Origin: Thamnaconus septentrionalis
Lineage: Eukaryota; Chordata; Actinopteri; Tetraodontiformes; Monacanthidae
DNA: 64,000 bases
Assembly: GCA_009823395.1 (NCBI GenBank)
Contig: CM020512.1
Coordinates: 6,189,405 to 6,253,404 of the forward strand
Reading direction: 5' to 3'
The notes beneath the pieces were generated by a model. That model was not told where the DNA came from. It saw nothing but the letters and a program-made list of their open reading frames with translations, and ran no database searches. A program made the position numbers and the translations under genes. Below, piece by piece: positions 10,501 to 17,792 of this stretch (position 1 is the first letter of the stretch; each line of letters starts with the position of its first letter).

Positions 10501-13500
10501 ATAGAGCGAAAGACTCAGAAACCTTTTGGCTGTCAACATTGTGTCACCCAGGCCATCCCAAATTGCAACCACTGTTTCACCTGCGGAGAAGAGGGCCATC
10601 GTGCTGTTGGCTGCTTGAAGAAGCCCAAGGTGCCGGGAAACGGGGCGCGGTCAGAGCAGAGGGACAACCCCTGACCGGTCCTGAGAACAAGTCCCAATTC
10701 CACCAGTACTCAGCAGTCAATCCAAGTGAACTCTGCGGTGCCAGCGCAGCCCAAAATGACAATTCCAATCAGCCATGTAAGTTGACGGCTCCACTCATTG
10801 GTCGTAAGTCCCTATTGAAATGTAGCATGGGGGGTTATGCTGTCACCGTCTTGCTGGACACCGGAGCTAATGTAAGTTTGATTGATCGGAAATGGAAGAC
10901 CAAGTACTTACCCAATCAAGACATTCGGCCCCTCAGTGAGTTGCTGGACTACAACCTCGATGTGTCTGCAATTACTGGTGACGAGGTGCCGTATGATGGA
11001 TGGGTAGAGGTGGTAGTAAACCTACAAGGCAATGATGACCCAGATTTGTCTATTTGCGTGCCGTTTCTGGTGAGCCGCCTGAAGTTAGACAGACCAGTAA
11101 TTGGTGTTAATGTTATTCAGGTCCTCATTAGAAGTAATGCTAGTCGTCCCAAAATTTTGTCCATCTTGTCTACTCTTCTTGCTGGTGCGATGGATGTGGA
11201 TGATGCCACGGCAGGGGCTTTAGTTAGTTTCATCCAAACGCAGAAACTCCCAGAAGAGCAATATGCTGCAGTAAAAGTGGGTCTCAAGACGGTCACCATT
11301 TCAGCAGGCCATGTGGCTCACATAAAGTGCAAAGTCCCGCCAAAGATTGATCCGTCTGATTCTGTTGTACTATTTGAACCAGCTCATGACACTGCACAAC
11401 TAGAGACATTGAGTGTGGGGGCAGGGCTGCTGAAAGTACACCAGACAAACCGACCTTTCATCAAAGTGCCTGTGTCTAATCATTCTAAACATGACGTGAC
11501 TCTTTCAAGTTTAACTGTCTTGGGCAGTATTGAACCCATTGTTAAGGTAATAGAAACAGACTGTCCCAAAAATGACAAACAAAATCAATCAGATAACATT
11601 GATCCGTCACCACACTCCAGTCATGAGCAGGTACCACCACAAACCGTAGATCCATGGCACCCACCTGTGGACATCAGTCACCTGACAGACGAGCAACAGA
11701 AGGAGGTGAAACAAATGCTAATGGAGGAATCAGGGGCTTTTGCTCAAGATGATGGGGACATTGGCGACATTCCGAGCCTGCAGATGACCATCAATCTGAA
11801 AGACGACATTCCAGTCCAAAAGTCTTACGCCTCGATCCCGAAACCGCTTTACCAAGAGGTCAAACAGTATGTGGAGGAACTACTTGCTCAAGGTTGGATT
11901 GTAAAATCAAAGTCACCCTTTGCAGCACCTGTAGTCTGTGTTAGGAAACGAGATGGAACACTCAGACTGTGTATTGATTACAGACTGTTAAATCAAAAGA
12001 CTGTGCCTGACCGCCACCCCCTGCCTCGTATTCAAGACCTTTTGGACACGCTGGGTGGTCACAGCTGGTTCAGCATCCTCGACCAGGGCAAGGCCTATCA
12101 CCAGGGCTACATGGCTGAAGGGTCCCGCCACATGACAGCTTTCACTACACCTTGGGGATTGTACGAGTTCATACGAATCCCTTTTGGCCTGTGTAACGCA
12201 CCGGCTGCTTTCCAACGCAGCATGGAAGAAATGCTTGCCACCTTGCGTGATGATTGCTGTATCCCCTACCTGGATGACATTCTCTGTTATTCCAGGTCGT
12301 TCACTGACCATGTCACTGCTGTGCGAAATGTTTTGAGAGCCTTTGCAGCGCCACGGCGTGAAACTGCGTCCCACCAAATGTGAGCTGTTTAAGAAAGAGG
12401 TCAGGTATGTGGGAAGGTTGGTCTCAGCTAACGGCGTCAAGATAGACCCAAAAGATGTTCAAGCTGTAGTTGCACTGAAAGAGAAAAGACCCACCACAGT
12501 TGGAGAGGTCCGCCAGCTGCTGGGCTTCCTCAGCTATTACAGGATGTACGTGCAGGACTTTTCTCGCATTGCCAAACCGCTGTATGAGCTATTGCAAACC
12601 AAGAACAATCCTGATGCTGCTCAAAAGATGGGAAAGAAGGGGAAGGGAGCACAATTGCCCTCCAAAAGCCCCATCCAATGGACCTGTGACCATCAAGGCA
12701 TACTCGAGCAACTTGTTGACATTCTTTCTCATCCCCCAGTACTGGCCTATCCTGACTTTGAAATGCCTTTTGTTCTCCACACAGACGCTAGTCAGAATGG
12801 GCTGGGCGCAGTCCTGTACCAGCGACAGGGCGGGTTATTGAAGGTCATTGCTTATGGCTCACGAACATTATCCCCAGCTGAAAAGAATTACAACTTGCAT
12901 TCGGGGAAACTTGAATTTTTAGCGCTATATTGGGCCGTGTGTGTCAAATTCAGGGACTACCTTTTTTATGCCCCACACTTCACAATATACACAGACAATA
13001 ACCCATTAACTTATGTAATGAGCACAGCAAAACTGAATGCAGCAGGTCACAGATGGGTTGGGGAGCTCGCTGACTTCAGGTTCAGCATTAAGTATAGGCC
13101 AGGAAAAGTCAACGTAGATGCTGACACCCTGTCCCGCCTCCCACTTGACATCAACACCTATGTTGGAAAGTGTACCGAGGAGTTCGACAGAGACGCCATT
13201 CGTGCTGCTTGGGAAGGGAGTGCGGCTGCGAAGAGACAGGATGTTGCCTATGTTGCTGCTATCAACCTGGCGCAAATTGCGGAGCCCCAAGCCAAACCCT
13301 CATTACCAGCCATCAGTCAACGCGAACTCATTCGAGCCCAAAGACAAGACACGTCCATCAGTGAAATAATCAAGCTTAAACAAACAAAAACAGTGCTAAC
13401 AAACGAAGACAGAAACAAAGCCAGGGGACTGGTAAAAAGGTTGCTACATGAATGGGGAAAGTTGTTCATTGAAGGTGATTTGCTGTACAGGAGAGCAGGT

Positions 13501-16500
13501 GAGTTTAAAACAGCTTGTCCTCCCTGCTGAGTACCGGTCTCTTGTTTTGAAACACCTCCATAATGATATGGCACATTTGGGGGCAGACAGAGTTATCGGG
13601 TTAGCACGAAGTCGTTTCTATTGGCCCTTCATGAGAAAGGACATTGAGACCTATATCACAAAACAATGCCCTGTATTAAGCAGAAGAAACCTGCCAGTCA
13701 TGAGCGAGCTCCTATGGGAAGCATCACAACCAGCGCACCCCTGGAACTAGTTTCAATAGATTACATGCACTTGGAGCAAAGCAAAGGTGGATATGACCAC
13801 ATCTTGGTCCTCATTGATCATTTCAGCCGATTTGCACAGGTCTATGCTACGAAAAACAAACCGGAAGGACTGCGGCAGAGAGGATTTTAATGACTACATT
13901 CCCAGATTCGGGTTCCCGTTCAAATTACACCACGACCAAGGTCGCGAATTTGAAAATACCCTTTTCAAGACCTTGCAACAACTGACTGGAGTGTCCCGCT
14001 CCCGAACGACGCCGTACCATCCACAGGGAAACCCTGCAGAGAGGTTCAATCGAACATTGTTACAGATGCTCAGAACTCTGCAGGAGGAAGAAAAGTCCAA
14101 TTGGAAGGTACACTTACCCCAAGTTGTGCACGATATAATTGCACCCGCATGAAGCCACAGGTTTCTCCCCATTTCCTCATGTTTGGACGCCATCCACGCC
14201 TCCCAGTAGATTTGTTATTTGGCCTGTCAGAGGAAGAGGAGCCTGAAACAGCACAAGGTTACGCTGACAAATGGGCTATGAGGATGAAGGAGGCCTACCG
14301 AATAGCGATGGAGAACAGCCAGCTTTCCAGTGCTCGAGGCAAAAGACTCTATGACCGTTATGTGAAGGAGTCACCTTGCGCCCCGGTGACAGGGTCTTGG
14401 TCCGCAACATGAGTGAAAGGGAGGGCCAGGAAAACTCAGGTCCTACTGGGAGCAAACTGTGTATGTTGTCAAGGAACAGGTCAATGACAATCCGATTTAC
14501 AAAGTCTGCCCAGAGAAAGGTGGTAAAGCACGGACTCTGCACAGAAACCTCCTCCATCTTGTCAATGAATTGCCTGTGTTGATGACTGAGCAGTCAAACC
14601 ATCAGACTTCAAACAAAGGCAACCCAAAAAGAAGGGGTCAAGTTGAAAGGCACGAACAGAGAACAACACCAGCAAGTTTCGAATTGTCTGATTCCGACGA
14701 TGAAACGCCCAGAGAACGGTACTGGTTCAGAGTGCCAAGACAGACTGAACCAGAAAGGTCAGAGGTGTTCAATCGTGCCCCAGAACGCCCAATACCTGCC
14801 TCCTCACTCCGTAAGCAGACAAGATCAACCATATTAGCAGAAGAATCCAGATTACATTTAAGTGGACCACGGAGGAACAGGAATTGACGAGTGAACAGAG
14901 TGAAAATGAAGGTGGACAAGTTGCAGAGGATGACAATGACTCCCAACATGAACAGGAACAAGCACCGTACGACAGCAACTATGGCTGGTTGAATGAGGCA
15001 CCTCAGAGTGAGTTGGTCCGGAGGTCAACCAGGACTAGGAGAACACCTCAGACCTTAACTTATGAGTCCCTGGGTCAGCCGTCCTATCAGCAGCAGGGAG
15101 CGGTGAATGCTGGTGGACTTTTTGGGACACCGACAATGCCAGCATGGGGAATACAACCAGGACCAGTATCTCATTATGCCCCGTATGCTGGTGGCACCAT
15201 GTGTCAGCCTATTTCTTACCCGGCGGTGATGCCATTTTCTGCTCCTTTCTTTGTATATTAAGACTGTAGAACATTTGCTCCACACAATACTCATTCACAC
15301 GACACATCACTCCCATAGAACACATACAGATATTCAGATATGTAAGATTTATTGATGGTATGTTGAATTGTCCTTGAATTTGTTAAATTTGAGTTTTGTT
15401 TGAATGTCGAGAGCCATTTCTGTTTTGGGGAGTGTGTGATGCCCACTGGAGTGGCTTCACAATTGTTTAATGCAGCTCATGATTTAGGGTAAAATTCTGT
15501 CTTTATTTCTATTTGGTTGTTATAATAGCTCTTATTGGTGTGAGTTCATCAATGTTAAGCATGGATGTTATGCCATTCCTCACCTGTGGGTGGCAGTGAG
15601 CACGGTGTGCAGCTTCGGGGAGACAGGAAGCGCTGGGGTACACCACCTGTTCCTCAGAGCTCATGCTACGCCTGAAAAGGGTGACACGTGTTCTCCGCCT
15701 CATCTTTTCTAATGTTTTCTTGTGTTTAATAGGTGAGTGAATGATATCAAACAGTGATAAATGTTAGACTGTGTGTCCGGGTAAGCGATGAACCCGGAAT
15801 GTATATTGTAAACGGTGGAATGTGTATTATGTCCATTTTATAGAAGAAAAGTTAGCTCTTTGCGGCTATCGGCGGAGTCCACTCGCTGCACTAGACATCA
15901 CGGTTCCCCGGCTAGTATTGTTTTTTATGTATATCGGCTTTGTTAGACAATTTTGGCTGTACACGCATACACCTTCACATCCACGCGCACACTTACACTC
16001 GAACACGCGTACACGCGCACTCACTCGCGCACACTTACACTCGCGCGCACATCAACGCGAACACGCGCACTCACTCGTGCACACATTCGCACGCACATCC
16101 ATATACGTACATACACACTCAGCCATTTCTTTTGCAAATGATAGAATAATTTCAATGTTTAAAATGTTGAGTAAGCTATATATTTCTGAATAAACTCAGA
16201 GCTCATGCTACGCCTGAAAAGGGTGACACGTGTTCTCCGCCTCATCTTTTCTAATGTTTTCTTGTGTTTAATAGATGAGGTGATATTTAAATATCTGGAC
16301 CCACGTCCTCTACTGCGGGGGTGCAACACGACTGTTTGCTCCCCATTAGCATCAGCAGAAAAGACTGCAAACAGATGTTACTAAGTAGCTAGCTCCTACT
16401 ATATGTTACTAGCTGCTAGGAATTTTTTTGTCTGCTAATCGTGCAGCCGCAGACTGTAGCTTCTCAGCACCTTTGAAAGCACGTAATTTATTTATTTATT

Positions 16501-17759
16501 TTTTTAAATTACTAACGCGAGTAGAGGTCATGTATGATAAACATTCAGGTTTTATTTAAACTAAAAGGCAAAAACCAAACTTCAGGTGTCCATGAGGGTA
16601 AACTATGAACTATGAGTTGAGCCTTCGTCCTCGTGTCTCATCAGAGTTTGCAGGTGTGTACGAGGCTCTGCCGCCCTGCTGCTGGTCCGAGGACAGTCAG
16701 AGAGTGGTGTTCAGCAGCGCCTGCAGGAACCGTAAGGTAGAGAGCCTCTTCTGGCCTGCACTTTGAGATCTTTGTCATTCGCTGTTGTTTCACTGAACTC
16801 ACCTGGACGCCGACCTGCTCTCCGTGCCTCAGGACGTCTTCATGTTGGACAGACGATCGAAGCGAGTCACCTCCCTCTCTGATAGTAAGAGTTCCTCCTC
16901 GCCTCCTTCCCCTCCGCCTCCCCCTCCCCTCCCTCTTATCTCCTTGACCTCGTCTCCATCCTTCCCTCTCCCTCCTCCGCCTCCATCCCCCTTCGCTCAT
17001 CCGCCTCCGTCCCCCTTCGCTCATCCGCCTCCGTCCCCCTTCGCTCATCCGCCCATGTCTCCTCCGCTTCCTCCCCCACCTCCGTCGCCCTTCCCCGCCC
17101 ATTTTCTCACTCCCTCCCCCGCGTCGCTCCCCACTCACTTCCCACCTACTCCTACTCCCCTGTCGCCCCTCTTCCCGCCGCCACCTTCCCCCTTCTCTCC
17201 TCTCGCGGGCCCCTCCTCCCTCCACCACACTCCCCCACCTCCTCTTCCTCCTCCTCCGCTGTCTCCTCCGCTCCCCTCTCCTCCTCTGACTCCTCTGCAC
17301 CATCACCATGCGGACCAGAGGAAAGGACACGAAGGTATGGCAAAGACCAGGCCACGTCCCCAGTGGAGAATTTCATAATAAAAGTCCAAAGTCAAAAACA
17401 GAAAGAGCCAAAATGGACCAATAGAAAGCCAATAAATCCATCCAGTTTGTGAAAAGAGGAGCCGACAGCATTTGTGTTTTTTCTTTGGAAGTCGATTTAC
17501 AATTTCCTCATCCATATGAGTTGCTTTCTTTTTTCCTGCTCTGGCTGTTTCTCTCCGGCCCCTCCCCCTCTCCTGGCAGGATTCTTCGACCTCTCCAAAC
17601 CTTACGGCAGCTGGAAGCTCCTGACGGTTCAGAAGGACCTGATGGTGGTCTGCTGCTCCAGTCCCAGCGCACCTCCGACCCTGGTCAGACTGAGCAAGCA
17701 GAAGAGAGAAGAGAGCAGGATGAGTCAGAGCAAAGCTTCATTTGATGTGTTTGATCTCC

Positions 17760-17792
<33 letters not shown>

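Larger units (their letters stand above)
8010..16328 (+). mobile_element. Ty3/gypsy-type LTR retrotransposon in apeh intron 10
   Basis: An 8.3 kb element in the same orientation as apeh. It has two 0.9 kb LTRs starting TGTGATGCC and ending GTGCAACA, flanked by CGAC on both sides (8006-8009 and 16329-16332; CGACT if the LTR starts one base later). Internal order: primer-binding site, gag with a zinc knuckle, then in the -1 frame protease, reverse transcriptase, RNase H and integrase, which is gypsy and retroviral order rather than copia order. There is no reading frame with envelope features after integrase. The LTRs differ by about seven one-base indels and no substitutions that I could find, so the insertion looks recent. 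The pol region nevertheless carries several frame changes, so this copy as read could not encode a full Pol. Confidence 0.95.

Noticed and set aside
12500..12841. Extra frames overlapping pol
   Set aside because: Shadows of the RT/RNase H frame, whose motifs identify the true frame.
14890..15434. Possible envelope gene of the retroelement
   Set aside because: The frame after integrase lacks a signal peptide, transmembrane segment and cysteine pattern. It reads as a Pol tail.
16641..17330. 229-codon Arg/Gly-rich minus-strand frame
   Set aside because: It is the complement of the apeh intron 12 pyrimidine tract. Purine-rich low-complexity DNA stays open by composition.
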